DNA of 7,885 bases from Acidobacteriaceae bacterium (GCA_030040115.1 JASHUH010000460.1:1-7885), one strand, 5' to 3'; shown: positions 1-6,384, counted from the stretch's first letter. Made by a program: numbers and translations. Notes: generated by a model from the letters alone, not told the origin.

Positions 1-1149
1 GAAAGTGGGCACCATCTGCACCAGGATCAGGTAGAGCGCGCCGACCAGGGTGATGCGGGTGAGAATATCGTTGATGAAGTCCGAAGTGCGCTTGCCGGGG
101 CGAATGCCGGGGATGAACGATCCCGATTTGCGGAAATTATCGGCGATGTCGTCGGGCCGCATAATGATGGACACGTAAAAATAGGCGAAAAAGATGATGC
201 CCAGGATGTTGAGGAACTCGTACCACGGATAACCGGGGGTGAGGGCCTGCATGATGGGCTGGAGAAAGCGGCTGTTCTGCACCCACGCGGACTGGCCGAA
301 GAGCATGGGTGCGGAGAGGATGGAACTGGCGAAGATGATGGGCATCACGCCGCCGGCGTTGACGCGGAGGGGCAAATGGCTGGCCTGACCGCCCATCATG
401 CGCCGGCCCACGATGCGCCGCGCGCTCTGGATGGGGATGCGCCGCTCGGCGCGCTCCACAAAGACGATAAACGCCACGACGGCCAACATGCCGGCGAGCA
501 GCAACAACACGACGAGGAAGGACATGGAGCCCCAGGCGTCGGTCTGCACCTTCTGGATCAGGTCGCCCACGCCGTTGGGCAGTCCGGCCACGATGCCGGC
601 GAAGATGAGCAGGCTCATGCCGTTGCCGACGCCGCGATCGGTGATCTGCTCGCCCAGCCACATGATAAAGGTGGTGCCCGCGGTGAGGGTGAGCACGGTC
701 ATCATCATGAAGCCGATGCCGGGATGCAGCACCAGCCCCTGGCGGGTGAGAATGGCGGCAATGCCGATGGACTGCAGAACGCCCAGAATCACGGTAAGAT
801 AACGGGTCCACTGGGTGATTTTGCGCCGGCCCAGTTCGCCTTCTTTTTGGATGCGAGCCAAAGGCTCATACACCACCGTCAAAAGCTGAAAAATAATGGA
901 GGCGGTAATGTAGGGCATGATGCCCAGGGCGAAGATGGTCATGCGGCGCAGGTTGCCGCCGCCGAACAAATCCATCAGGCCCAGCGCCGAGCCGTTCTGG
1001 GAATTGAACAGCAGTTGCAGCTTGGCTGTATCGACGCCAGGCGTAGGGATGAAGGCGCCCAGCCGGTAGACGGCCAGGATGCCCATGGTGAAGAAGACCC
1101 GTTTGCGCAGGTCGGGAATGCGGAAAATATTGAAAAACTTCTCAAGCAT
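1..1149 (-). CDS. secY: Protein translocase subunit SecY (partial, C-terminus missing)
   Basis: The first 383 residues are present; the frame runs off the window at base 1 without a stop (SecY is usually 430-460 residues). SecY is the channel-forming inner-membrane subunit of the SecYEG translocon. The start MLEKFFNIFRIPDLRKRVFF leads into TM1 (about 19-36), then GAFIPTPGVD. TM2 with the plug region lies near 55-92, TM3 near 117-135, TM4-5 near 145-190, TM6 near 209-231, TM7 near 267-285, TM8 near 309-330, TM9 near 364-383. Family motifs are ITDRGVGNGMSLL (169-181) and ERRIPIQSARR (235-245). The cytosolic loops with basic residues that contact SecA and the ribosome are present. There is no frameshift. 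The start is fixed by conservation, not by a ribosome binding site. Confidence 0.98.
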   Translation of the reverse strand, partial: MLEKFFNIFRIPDLRKRVFFTMGILAVYRLGAFIPTPGVDTAKLQLLFNSQNGSALGLMDLFGGGNLRRMTIFALGIMPYITASIIFQLLTVVYEPLARIQKEGELGRRKITQWTRYLTVILGVLQSIGIAAILTRQGLVLHPGIGFMMMTVLTLTAGTTFIMWLGEQITDRGVGNGMSLLIFAGIVAGLPNGVGDLIQKVQTDAWGSMSFLVVLLLLAGMLAVVAFIVFVERAERRIPIQSARRIVGRRMMGGQASHLPLRVNAGGVMPIIFASSILSAPMLFGQSAWVQNSRFLQPIMQALTPGYPWYEFLNILGIIFFAYFYVSIIMRPDDIADNFRKSGSFIPGIRPGKRTSDFINDILTRITLVGALYLILVQMVPTF

Positions 1150-1281
1150 AGAGGTGATTACCGCTTTCGGCGCCCGCAGGCGCCCGAGTCAAATCTGGCT
1201 ATGGTTCCATCTTAGAGCATTCGGGAATTTTCATCGATCTTATCCCAGCCGGGAAGGCGCGCCTATGCGGTGCGTCACAGA
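1150..1281 (-). promoter_or_regulatory. secY leader: hairpin and anti-Shine-Dalgarno-like sequence
   Basis: This 132-nt stretch between the repeat element and secY contains no gene. A hairpin with ggcgcc arms (1169-1174 and 1179-1184) lies about 20 nt from the start. The bases just before the secY AUG read AAUCACCUCU, which includes eight nucleotides identical to the 3' end of 16S rRNA (AUCACCUC). No purine-rich Shine-Dalgarno is visible. I see no convincing promoter: TAAGAT occurs twice but lacks a good -35 partner. Confidence 0.4.
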
Positions 1282-1377
1282 GAAGCAGGGGTCAGGGGTC
1301 AGGAATCAGGGGTCAGGGATCAGCTAAAAACCCGCGGCTGACCCTGGCAACCGACGCCTGCAATCTGACCCCTGCTT
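1282..1377. repeat. Heptad inverted-repeat element, rplO-secY gap (G-type)
   Basis: The left half has five uninterrupted units at 1289-1323: GGGTCAG, GGGTCAG, GAATCAG, GGGTCAG, GGATCAG, preceded by GAAGCAG. The right half is less regular: CTGACCC at 1338 and 1365, with CTGCAAT at 1358. Arms 1283-1295 and 1365-1377 are perfect complements over 13 nt. It is the only G-type copy in the window and ends one base before the rplO stop. Confidence 0.93.
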
Positions 1378-1378
1378 T

Positions 1379-1849
<471 letters not shown>

Positions 1850-1913
1850 AATCTTCCTCGCTCATACGCCGGGGATTGGCCGTTCAGGCGGACCCGACTC
1901 GCGTTGTTGGAAG

Positions 1914-1992
1914 CTGTCAGTTTTCAGTGGTCAGTTGTCAGTTTGGATGGTGCGCCTTCTGACTGATAACCGATGACTGACCACTGATAACT
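1914..1992. repeat. Heptad inverted-repeat element, rpmD-rplO gap (T-type)
   Basis: Left units at 1914-1941 are CTGTCAG, TTTTCAG, TGGTCAG, TTGTCAG. Right units at 1963-1990 are CTGATAA, CCGATGA, CTGACCA, CTGATAA, and the next unit would begin with the rpmD stop complement CTA. Arms 1919-1934 and 1977-1992 match at 15 of 16 positions. The triplets are T-type as in the rpsC-rplP element, over 5.6 kb away. The centre is only about 21 nt. Confidence 0.95.
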
Positions 1993-2179
1993 AGCTCCCA
2001 ATTATCCTCACCAGGTGCGGCACGGCTTTGACCATGCCACGGATCGATTCCGTGTCCTCGCGCTCGACGATCTGGTTCAGGCGGGTGAAGCCCAGCCCCT
2101 TGACCACCCGCTTGTGCTTGGTGGGCGCGGCGATGGCGGAGCGGTAATACTGAATACGAATTTTTTTCGGCTCGGCCAT
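1991..2179 (-). CDS. rpmD: 50S ribosomal protein uL30
   Basis: The 62-residue product matches bacterial uL30 (E. coli 59): KKIRIQYYRSAIAAPTKHKR, VVKGLGFTRLNQIVEREDTE, SIRGMVKAVPHLVRII. It is a small ferredoxin-like-fold protein of the large subunit, absent in some bacteria. The ATG overlaps the rpsE stop (TAATG), and GGAGG 7-11 nt upstream lies in the last rpsE codons, so translation is coupled. The TAG stop (1991-1993) overlaps the right arm of the next repeat element: the two bases 1991-1992 are part of its stem. Identification is firm. Confidence 0.96.
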   Translation of the reverse strand: MAEPKKIRIQYYRSAIAAPTKHKRVVKGLGFTRLNQIVEREDTESIRGMVKAVPHLVRIIGS

Positions 2180-2688
2180 TAAAGCTCCTCCACCTGCTTG
2201 CCGCGCGTCGAGGCCACTTCGGCCCGGTCGCGCAACTGGGCCAAGGCGTCGAAGGTGGCTTTGATGACGTTATGCGGGTTGGGCGAGCCGAGGCTCTTGG
2301 TGAGCACGTTCTGCACCCCGGCGGAAGTCATGACCGCGCGCACCGCGCCGCCGGCGATGACGCCGGTGCCCTCCGGGGCTGGCTTGAGCAACACCTGGCC
2401 GGAGCCGTAGCGGCCCAGCACCTGATGTGGAATGGTGGTTTCGGTCAGATTCACGCGCACCAGGTTTTTCTTGGCCGATTCGATTCCCTTGCGAATGGCC
2501 TGGGGAACCTCCTTGGCCTTGCCCGATCCGTAGCCCACCACGCCGGAAGCGGCGTCGCCCACCACCACCAGGGCGGCGAAGGACATGTTTTTACCGCCCT
2601 TGACCACCTTGGTGACGCGATTGATGGCCACCACCTGATCTTTCAGGGTGAACTGGTTGGCGTCGAGTTTCTTTTTTGCTGTCGTCAT
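2179..2688 (-). CDS. rpsE: 30S ribosomal protein uS5
   Basis: The 169-residue product matches uS5 (E. coli 167). The N-terminal double-stranded-RNA-binding-like domain covers about residues 15-80: [60 protein letters not shown]. The C-terminal domain has [40 protein letters not shown] and [11 protein letters not shown]. uS5 shapes the mRNA entry site, and its VKGGK loop is where spectinomycin-resistance changes map in E. coli. The start at 2688 has GAGAG at 5-nt spacing, embedded in a repeat unit. The stop overlaps the rpmD start by one base (TAATG), with GGAGG inside the rpsE end. Confidence 0.98.
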   Translation of the reverse strand: MTTAKKKLDANQFTLKDQVVAINRVTKVVKGGKNMSFAALVVVGDAASGVVGYGSGKAKEVPQAIRKGIESAKKNLVRVNLTETTIPHQVLGRYGSGQVLLKPAPEGTGVIAGGAVRAVMTSAGVQNVLTKSLGSPNPHNVIKATFDALAQLRDRAEVASTRGKQVEEL

Positions 2689-2693
2689 TTTTT

Positions 2694-2770
2694 CTCTCAG
2701 CTTTCAGCTATCAGATTTTCGATCAGTTCGGCTCAAGGAGTTGGCAGCTAAGGGCTGATAGCTGATGGCT
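2694..2770. repeat. Heptad inverted-repeat element, rplR-rpsE gap (C-type)
   Basis: Left units at 2694-2714 are CTCTCAG, CTTTCAG, CTATCAG. Right units at 2748-2768 are CTAAGGG, CTGATAG, CTGATGG, then CT. Arms 2699-2714 and 2755-2770 match at 14 of 16 positions. The element fills nearly the whole 87-nt gap: 5 nt separate it from the rplR stop and 5 nt from the rpsE start. The first left unit is the complement of the rpsE ribosome binding site GAGAG. Confidence 0.93.
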
Positions 2771-2775
2771 CGCTT

Positions 2776-3132
2776 TTAAAATTCCAGTCCCGCTTCGCGG
2801 GCGGCGTCGGCCAGCGCTTTGACGCGCCCGTGATAAAGATAACCGCCGCGGTCGAACACCACGCGCTTGATGCCCTTGGCCACGGCGCGCTCGGCGACCG
2901 CCTTGCCGATCTCTTTGGCTGCGGCGACATTGCCGCCGGTCTTGAGCTTCATCTGCAAGGTGGAAGCGGACACCAGCGTCTCGCCCTTCTGGTCGTCGAT
3001 GACCTGCGCATAAATGTGGTTGAGCGAGCGGTAGACGTTCAGGCGCGGTCGCTCGCCGGTTCCGGAAAGCTTTTCGCGGATGCGGTTGTGAATGCGCCGG
3101 CGGATTGGGTTGCGTTTGGTTTGCGTAATCAT
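2776..3132 (-). CDS. rplR: 50S ribosomal protein uL18
   Basis: The 118-residue product starts [20 protein letters not shown], the basic N-terminus expected for uL18. It continues with [35 protein letters not shown], and the conserved end [20 protein letters not shown] followed by AREAGLEF. uL18 binds 5S rRNA and, with uL5, anchors it in the central protuberance. A frame open to a GTG at 3144 exists, but the ATG at 3132 has the GAGAG site and the family-typical start. Upstream is a 50-nt leader with a short GC hairpin (ggcgg-aa-ccgcc, 3150-3161). Length matches the family (E. coli 117). Confidence 0.97.
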   Translation of the reverse strand: MITQTKRNPIRRRIHNRIREKLSGTGERPRLNVYRSLNHIYAQVIDDQKGETLVSASTLQMKLKTGGNVAAAKEIGKAVAERAVAKGIKRVVFDRGGYLYHGRVKALADAAREAGLEF

Positions 3133-3137
3133 GTTGT

Positions 3138-3142
3138 CTCTC
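3138..3142 (-). promoter_or_regulatory. rplR ribosome binding site (decides the start)
   Basis: The transcript reads GAGAG, 5 nt, then AUG at 3132. A GTG at 3144 would add MRDN but overlaps this GAGAG and has no site of its own, so the ATG is preferred. It also gives the usual uL18 N-terminus. Confidence 0.6.
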
Positions 3143-3180
3143 ACCTATCGGCGGAACCGCCCCGCGGCCCCGTTCGGATT

Positions 3181-3278
3181 TTGTCAGCTCTTAGCCTTCA
3201 GCTTTCAGCTCGTCCTGCTCTCTTCAGGGCATCGGCCGCCACGAATGAGCTGATAGCTGATGGCTGATAGCTAAGAGC
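3181..3278. repeat. Heptad inverted-repeat element, rplF-rplR gap (C-type)
   Basis: Left units at 3181-3208 are TTGTCAG, CTCTTAG, CCTTCAG, CTTTCAG. Right units at 3250-3277 are CTGATAG, CTGATGG, CTGATAG, CTAAGAG. The reverse complement of the right arm matches the left from both ends once one 7-nt unit is skipped, so the arms differ by exactly one repeat unit. The right array ends 8-9 nt from the rplF stop. Confidence 0.92.
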
Positions 3279-3286
3279 CGCCTCTC

Positions 3287-3826
3287 TTACTTGGCTCCGG
3301 TCTTGCCGGCCTTCTTCTTGAGGCGTTCATTGGTGTAGCGGACGCCCTTGTTCTTGTAGGGGTCGGGCTTGCGCAGCGCGCGCATATCGGCGGCCACCTG
3401 GCCCACTTTCTGGCGGTCGATGCCGCTCACCGTCAGGTGGGTCTGCTTGGGATCGATGGCTACGTCGATGCCGGTGGGCAGCGGGAACTCGATGGGGTGG
3501 GAGTAGCCCAGCGTAAAGACCACCGTGCCCTTGCCTTTCATCTCGGCGCGGTAGCCGATGCCCACGATGTCCAACTCTTTCTTCCAGCCCTGGGTAACGC
3601 CGTGCACGGCATTGCTCACCAATGCGCGGGTGAGTCCGTGGACGGCGGCCCGGTCGTCGTTCGCCCGCTCGACGACGAGATGCCCATCGGAGGTCTTCAG
3701 CGAGATGCCTTCGGCGATCAGCGCCGAGACCTTACCCTTGGGCCCCTCGACCAGAACGGTGTTGCCCTCGAATTTGTATTTGACGCCCGCCGGCAGCGGG
3801 ATCGGCTTCTTTCCAATACGCGACAT
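3287..3826 (-). CDS. rplF: 50S ribosomal protein uL6
   Basis: The 179-residue product matches uL6 (E. coli 177), a protein of two duplicated alpha-beta domains. The N-domain starts [20 protein letters not shown], with [16 protein letters not shown] and [20 protein letters not shown]. The C-domain has [35 protein letters not shown] and the rRNA-contacting end [20 protein letters not shown]. uL6 lies near the sarcin-ricin loop and factor-binding site. The start at 3826 is family-typical and has AAGGA 9 nt upstream (3836-3840), just outside the repeat array. The stop is followed after 8 nt by a long C-type element. Confidence 0.98.
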   Translation of the reverse strand: MSRIGKKPIPLPAGVKYKFEGNTVLVEGPKGKVSALIAEGISLKTSDGHLVVERANDDRAAVHGLTRALVSNAVHGVTQGWKKELDIVGIGYRAEMKGKGTVVFTLGYSHPIEFPLPTGIDVAIDPKQTHLTVSGIDRQKVGQVAADMRALRKPDPYKNKGVRYTNERLKKKAGKTGAK

Positions 3827-3839
3827 GATGCGAATTCCT

Positions 3840-3917
3840 TCTTCAGTGATGAGTGATCAGCTCGATGGTGCTGCAGCTTGCAGCGGTTTTTGACAACTGA
3901 AAACCGGCGACTGACGA
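3840..3917. repeat. Degenerate heptad inverted-repeat element, rpsH-rplF gap (T-type)
   Basis: Left units at 3840-3860 are TCTTCAG, TGATGAG, TGATCAG. Right units at 3897-3917 are CTGAAAA, CCGGCGA, CTGACGA. The 7-nt register is kept on both sides, but arm complementarity is poor (about 11 of 18). A small separate inverted repeat (gctgca, gct, tgcagc) is in the centre near 3869-3883. The array ends 5 nt from the rpsH stop. Probably an eroded copy. Confidence 0.7.
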
Positions 3918-3922
3918 TTTGG

Positions 3923-4318
3923 TTACCACACTTCACACAACAATTCGCCGCCCACGCCCTCGCGGCGCGCCTGGCGGCCGGTCATCACGCCTTTAGGCGT
4001 GGTGAGGATGGAGATGCCGAGACCCCCTTGCACGCGCTTGATTTCGTCGCGGCCGACGTAGACGCGGCAGCCGGGTCGGGAAATGCGGGCCAGGTCGCGG
4101 ATGGCCGCCTCTGCGCCGCCGTACTTCAAATACACGCGGAGAACCAGTTTGCCATCCTCTTCCTGCGTCTTGTAGTTGGAGATGTAACCCTCTTCTTTGA
4201 GGATGCGGGCAATCTCGGTCTTCAGCTTGGAAGCCGGAACGTCCAGCTTCTGATGACGCGCCCGGATGGCGTTGCGGATGCGCGCCAAAAAATCGGCTAC
4301 TGGGTCGGTCAAACTCAT
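3923..4318 (-). CDS. rpsH: 30S ribosomal protein uS8
   Basis: The 131-residue product matches uS8 over its full length (E. coli 130). It begins MSLTDPVADFLARIRNAIRA, continues with KLDVPASKLKTEIARILKEE and GYISNYK, and has SRPGCRVYVG near residues 80-95. The conserved end is GLGISILTTPKGVMTGRQAR followed by GVGGELLCEVW. uS8 is a primary binder of 16S rRNA helix 21 and, in E. coli, the autorepressor of the spc operon. The start ATG at 4318 has AAGGAG about 8 nt upstream. Leader and downstream gap both contain repeats; the downstream element is the most degenerate copy. Confidence 0.98.
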   Translation of the reverse strand: MSLTDPVADFLARIRNAIRARHQKLDVPASKLKTEIARILKEEGYISNYKTQEEDGKLVLRVYLKYGGAEAAIRDLARISRPGCRVYVGRDEIKRVQGGLGISILTTPKGVMTGRQARREGVGGELLCEVW

Positions 4319-4342
4319 TCCTTCTCCTTCATTCCCCGTTCG

Positions 4343-4356
4343 CTCGCCGCGGCGAG
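4343..4356 (-). promoter_or_regulatory. GC-rich palindrome in the rpsH leader
   Basis: CTCGCCGCGGCGAG is a perfect 14-nt palindrome, flanked by gtt (4338-4340 region) and aac that could extend the stem past a small bulge. It lies 25-38 nt upstream of the rpsH start, outside the heptad arrays. In RNA it can form a 5-bp stem with a four-base loop. Function unknown. Confidence 0.45.
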
Positions 4357-4373
4357 AACCTGCGGAAATGGTT

Positions 4374-4481
4374 GAAACAGCTTTTAGCTCTCAGCCGTCA
4401 GCTTTCGGTTCATCTTGCCTCTGCCAAATGCCTCGATTCAGCCGAACAGGCTGGAAGCTGAGAGCTAATGGCTGAAAGCTG
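4374..4481. repeat. Heptad inverted-repeat element, rpsN-rpsH gap (C-type)
   Basis: Left units at 4374-4408 are GAAACAG, CTTTTAG, CTCTCAG, CCGTCAG, CTTTCGG. Right units at 4451-4478 are CTGGAAG, CTGAGAG, CTAATGG, CTGAAAG, followed by CTG. The core arms ttagctctcag (4384-4394) and ctgagagctaa (4458-4468) are perfect complements over 11 nt; outer units pair after a one-unit offset. The array ends about 5 nt from the rpsN stop. Confidence 0.88.
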
Positions 4482-4486
4482 CTTTG

Positions 4487-4672
4487 CTACCAGCTTGATT
4501 TGTTGACGCCCGGGATCTCGCCTCTCAGCGCGAGAGAGCGAAAACACAAGCGGCAAACGCCGAACTTGCGCAGGAAGCCCCTCGGCCGCCCGCAGAGCTG
4601 GCAGCGGTTGTGCTTGCGGCTCGAAAATTTCGGTTTCCGCGCGTCTTTTACCCTTTTTGCAGTGGTTGCCAT
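4487..4672 (-). CDS. rpsN: 30S ribosomal protein uS14, zinc-binding short form (type Z)
   Basis: The 61-residue product is the short uS14 form with four cysteines: C24 and C27 in [11 protein letters not shown]40 and C43 in [11 protein letters not shown]. These two CxxC pairs hold one zinc ion in characterised homologues. The end, [13 protein letters not shown], is the standard uS14 C-terminus. uS14 joins the 30S head late in assembly. The start ATG at 4672 has GAGG 4 nt upstream (4677-4680), beside the repeat element. The position between rplE and rpsH is canonical. The zinc form is common in many phyla, whereas E. coli has the longer cysteine-free form. Confidence 0.98.
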   Translation of the reverse strand: MATTAKRVKDARKPKFSSRKHNRCQLCGRPRGFLRKFGVCRLCFRSLALRGEIPGVNKSSW

Positions 4673-4680
4673 AAAACCTC

Positions 4681-4827
4681 GTTAGCTATCAGCTTTCAGC
4701 TTTCAGCTCTCAATTCTTTGTTGCCTCAACAGGCTTCTGCCCCCAACTCATCCCAACTTCGTTTTTCGCCCCGTTGCCGGCTCCACCGGGAGCGGGCTGA
4801 AGGCTGAAAGCTGGGGGCTGATAGCTG
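4681..4827. repeat. Heptad inverted-repeat element, rplE-rpsN gap (C-type)
   Basis: Left units are CTATCAG, CTTTCAG, CTTTCAG, CTCTCAA (4686-4713), preceded by GTTAG. Right units are CTGAAGG, CTGAAAG, CTGGGGG, CTGATAG and a trailing CTG (4797-4827). The arms match at about 24 of 30 positions, and the unit order is mirrored between them. The right arm ends 3 nt from the rplE stop, and the left arm touches the GAGG of rpsN. The centre, 4714-4796, is unique sequence with no gene seen. Confidence 0.92.
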
Positions 4828-4830
4828 CCC

Positions 4831-5379
4831 TTACGCTCCTTGCCGGAACGGCATGCCGAAGTGGCGCAGCAGCGCCCGCGCCGAGTTGTCGTCCTTGGCC
4901 GAGGTCACGATGGTGATGTTCATACCCTTCAGCTTTTCGACCTTCGCGTAGTCGATCTCGGGAAAGATGAGCTGGTCGCGCAGGCCGAGGGTGTAATTGC
5001 CGCGCCCGTCAAAACTCCGGGGCGATACGCCGCGAAAATCGCGGACGCGCGGCAGCGCCGTGGAGATCAGGCGGTCGAGAAACTCGTACGCCTTGTCGGA
5101 GCGCAGCGTGACCATGGCGCCGATATTCATCCCCGTGCGCACATGAAAGGCGGCAATCGACTTCTTTGCCTTGGTCGTCACCGGCTTCTGGCCGGCGATC
5201 GCGGTGAGATCGGCCACCAGCGGATCGAGCAGCTTGGTGTTCTGCGTGGCTTCGCCCAGACCCATGTTGATCACGATCTTCTCGAGCTTGGGCGCCGCCA
5301 TGGGGTTTTCCAGGCCCAGTTCTTTCTGGAGCGTTTTTTTGATCTCTTTCCGATAACGTTCTTTCAGTCTTGCCGCCAT
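4831..5379 (-). CDS. rplE: 50S ribosomal protein uL5
   Basis: The 182-residue product matches uL5 throughout (E. coli 179). It has [20 protein letters not shown] near residues 31-50, then [20 protein letters not shown], the [17 protein letters not shown] segment, and [20 protein letters not shown]. The end is [17 protein letters not shown]. uL5 binds 5S rRNA with uL18 and contacts P-site tRNA from the central protuberance. The start at 5379 ([13 protein letters not shown]) is family-typical, but its ribosome binding site is weak: only GAGAG about 8-11 nt upstream. A 68-nt leader with a nested hairpin separates the start from the upstream repeat element. Confidence 0.98.
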   Translation of the reverse strand: MAARLKERYRKEIKKTLQKELGLENPMAAPKLEKIVINMGLGEATQNTKLLDPLVADLTAIAGQKPVTTKAKKSIAAFHVRTGMNIGAMVTLRSDKAYEFLDRLISTALPRVRDFRGVSPRSFDGRGNYTLGLRDQLIFPEIDYAKVEKLKGMNITIVTSAKDDNSARALLRHFGMPFRQGA

Positions 5380-5396
5380 TGCGTTGCACTCTCTTT

Positions 5397-5443
5397 CTTC
5401 CGGCGCCCGGAGTGGACCAGGGGTCCGTGTACCGTTGCGGAAG
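5397..5443 (-). promoter_or_regulatory. Nested hairpin in the rplE leader
   Basis: Between the repeat element and the rplE start lie an outer inverted repeat (cttccg at 5397-5402, cggaag at 5438-5443) and an inner one (ggacc at 5414-5418, ggtcc at 5422-5426). It is not part of the heptad arrays. In E. coli the S8 protein represses the spc operon by binding mRNA at the start of the L5 gene, so the place is suggestive. I cannot identify the S8 recognition core here, so a regulatory role is only a possibility. Confidence 0.35.
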
Positions 5444-5444
5444 G

Positions 5445-5554
5445 GAATCAGCTACCAGCTTCCAGCTACCAGCCGCTAGCTTCATCCCGCTCCTGCATAG
5501 CTTTTCGAATCACCGCGAAAAAGCTAGCAGCCAGGAGCTAGCAGCTAGAGGCTG
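5445..5554. repeat. Heptad inverted-repeat element, rplX-rplE gap (variant C-type with CCAG/CTAG)
   Basis: Left units at 5445-5479 are GAATCAG, CTACCAG, CTTCCAG, CTACCAG, CCGCTAG. Right units at 5524-5554 are CTAGCAG, CCAGGAG, CTAGCAG, CTAGAGG and a trailing CTG. Most units carry CCAG or CTAG where others have TCAG, but the 7-nt spacing holds. Arms 5450-5482 and 5521-5553 match at 24 of 33 positions, and five of the nine mismatches become G:U pairs in the minus-strand transcript. The centre has its own hairpin (agcttttcg at 5499-5507, cgaaaaagct at 5516-5525). The right arm ends 6 nt from the rplX stop. Confidence 0.88.
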
Positions 5555-5560
5555 CTTTCA

Positions 5561-5887
5561 TCACTTTTTCGTGGGCAATTCCTGCCCGCATTTCTTACAA
5601 ATCCGGACGCGCATGCCGCCTTCCACTTTGTGGCCCACGCGGGTGGGGCCGCAGTTGGGGCAGACCAGGGCCACGTTGGAGATGTGGATGGGCGACTCGT
5701 GCTCGGCGATCCCGCCCTGGGTGCGCTGCCCGGTCTTGCTGGATACGGTCTTTTTGACTACCCGCACGTGCTCCACCAGCACCACGTCTTGGTCGGGAAA
5801 GGCGCGCAGCACCCGGCCCGTTTTGCCGCGGTCGGCGCCGGTGAGCACCTTGACCGTGTCGTTGCGATGAATGTTCAAGCTCTGCAT
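5561..5887 (-). CDS. rplX: 50S ribosomal protein uL24
   Basis: The 108-residue product begins with the KOW-type SH3 barrel at about residues 8-45 (NDTVKVLTGADRGKTGRVLR). It continues through VLVEHVRVVKKTV and the conserved GGIAEHESPIHISNVALVCP. uL24 starts large-subunit assembly and sits near the tunnel exit. The C-terminal part has two cysteine pairs, CPNC at 76-79 and CKKC at 97-100, a zinc-ribbon-like arrangement found in a subset of bacterial uL24 proteins. The ATG at 5887 has GGAG about 5 nt upstream (5893-5896), directly beside the upstream repeat element. The following gap to rplE is the second longest in the window and carries extra structure. Confidence 0.97.
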   Translation of the reverse strand: MQSLNIHRNDTVKVLTGADRGKTGRVLRAFPDQDVVLVEHVRVVKKTVSSKTGQRTQGGIAEHESPIHISNVALVCPNCGPTRVGHKVEGGMRVRICKKCGQELPTKK

Positions 5888-5899
5888 CTCTTCTCCAAG

Positions 5900-6000
5900 C
5901 TTTCAGCTATCAGCCTTCAGCTTTCAGTTGTCCCCGCCACTGCTCGGAACCACACATCCGAGCCGCCAGCTAAAAGCTGAAAGCTGACGGCGGATAGCTG
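5900..6000. repeat. Heptad inverted-repeat element, rplN-rplX gap (C-type)
   Basis: Left units at 5900-5927 are CTTTCAG, CTATCAG, CCTTCAG, CTTTCAG. Right units at 5970-6000 are CTAAAAG, CTGAAAG, CTGACGG, CGGATAG and a trailing CTG. Arms 5904-5927 and 5977-6000 pair at 22 of 24 positions, the best long stem in the window. The centre carries a separate perfect 7-bp hairpin (gctcgga at 5942-5948, tccgagc at 5957-5963). The right arm ends 3 nt from the rplN stop, and the left arm starts 3 nt from the rplX Shine-Dalgarno. Confidence 0.95.
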
Positions 6001-6003
6001 TCT

Positions 6004-6375
6004 TTACACCACTTCCGGAGCTAGCGAAACGATCTTCAAAAACTTCTTTTCGCGCAGCTCGCGGGCCACGGGCCCGAAGACGCGCGTGCCTACCGGTTCA
6101 TGATCGTCGCCGATGACCACGGCGGCGTTCTCGTCGAAGCGGATATAGGTGCCGTCGCGGCGCCGCTGCTCTTTGCGGGTGCGCACGATGACTGCCTTCA
6201 CCACCTTGCCCTTCTTGACGGCGCCGTCGGGCGAGGCTTCCTTCACCGCCGCGGTGACAATGTCGCCGAGCCTGGCCTTGACGCCCAGTCCGCCGCCCAG
6301 GGGCAGGATCACCTGCAGCTTGCGCGCGCCGGAGTTGTCGGCGACGGCCAGCATGGTTCTCATTTGCACAGCCAT
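6004..6375 (-). CDS. rplN: 50S ribosomal protein uL14
   Basis: With the ATG at 6375 the product is 123 residues, the normal uL14 length. It reads [20 protein letters not shown], continues with [20 protein letters not shown] and [20 protein letters not shown], then [20 protein letters not shown], and ends in [20 protein letters not shown]. uL14 is a beta-barrel protein on the subunit interface that forms bridge B8 with 16S rRNA and is the docking site of RsfS. A longer frame starting at TTG (6390) was not chosen because that codon overlaps the GGAG ribosome binding site. C-type repeat elements flank the gene on both sides. Nothing in the protein departs from the family. Confidence 0.97.
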   Translation of the reverse strand: MAVQMRTMLAVADNSGARKLQVILPLGGGLGVKARLGDIVTAAVKEASPDGAVKKGKVVKAVIVRTRKEQRRRDGTYIRFDENAAVVIGDDHEPVGTRVFGPVARELREKKFLKIVSLAPEVV

Positions 6376-6384
6376 AGGTTCATT

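Noticed and set aside
376..1215. 279-codon open frame on the + strand, histidine- and glycine-rich, antisense to secY
   Set aside because: It is fully antisense to a well-conserved secY frame. Its composition is a by-product of GC-rich antisense codons, and it matches no family I recognise.
1190..1250. Promoter before secY (two TAAGAT hexamers on the minus strand)
   Set aside because: The nearest -35-like hexamer at proper spacing (TCGATG) matches only three of six consensus bases; not enough to call.
3133..3144. GTG start for rplR, and TTG start for rplN at 6390
   Set aside because: Each alternative codon overlaps the only visible ribosome binding site, and the downstream ATG gives the usual family N-terminus and length.
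4840..5541. 233-codon open frame on the + strand antisense to rplE
   Set aside because: It mirrors the rplE codons, runs into the repeat element, has no ribosome binding site that I see, and is not a recognisable protein.
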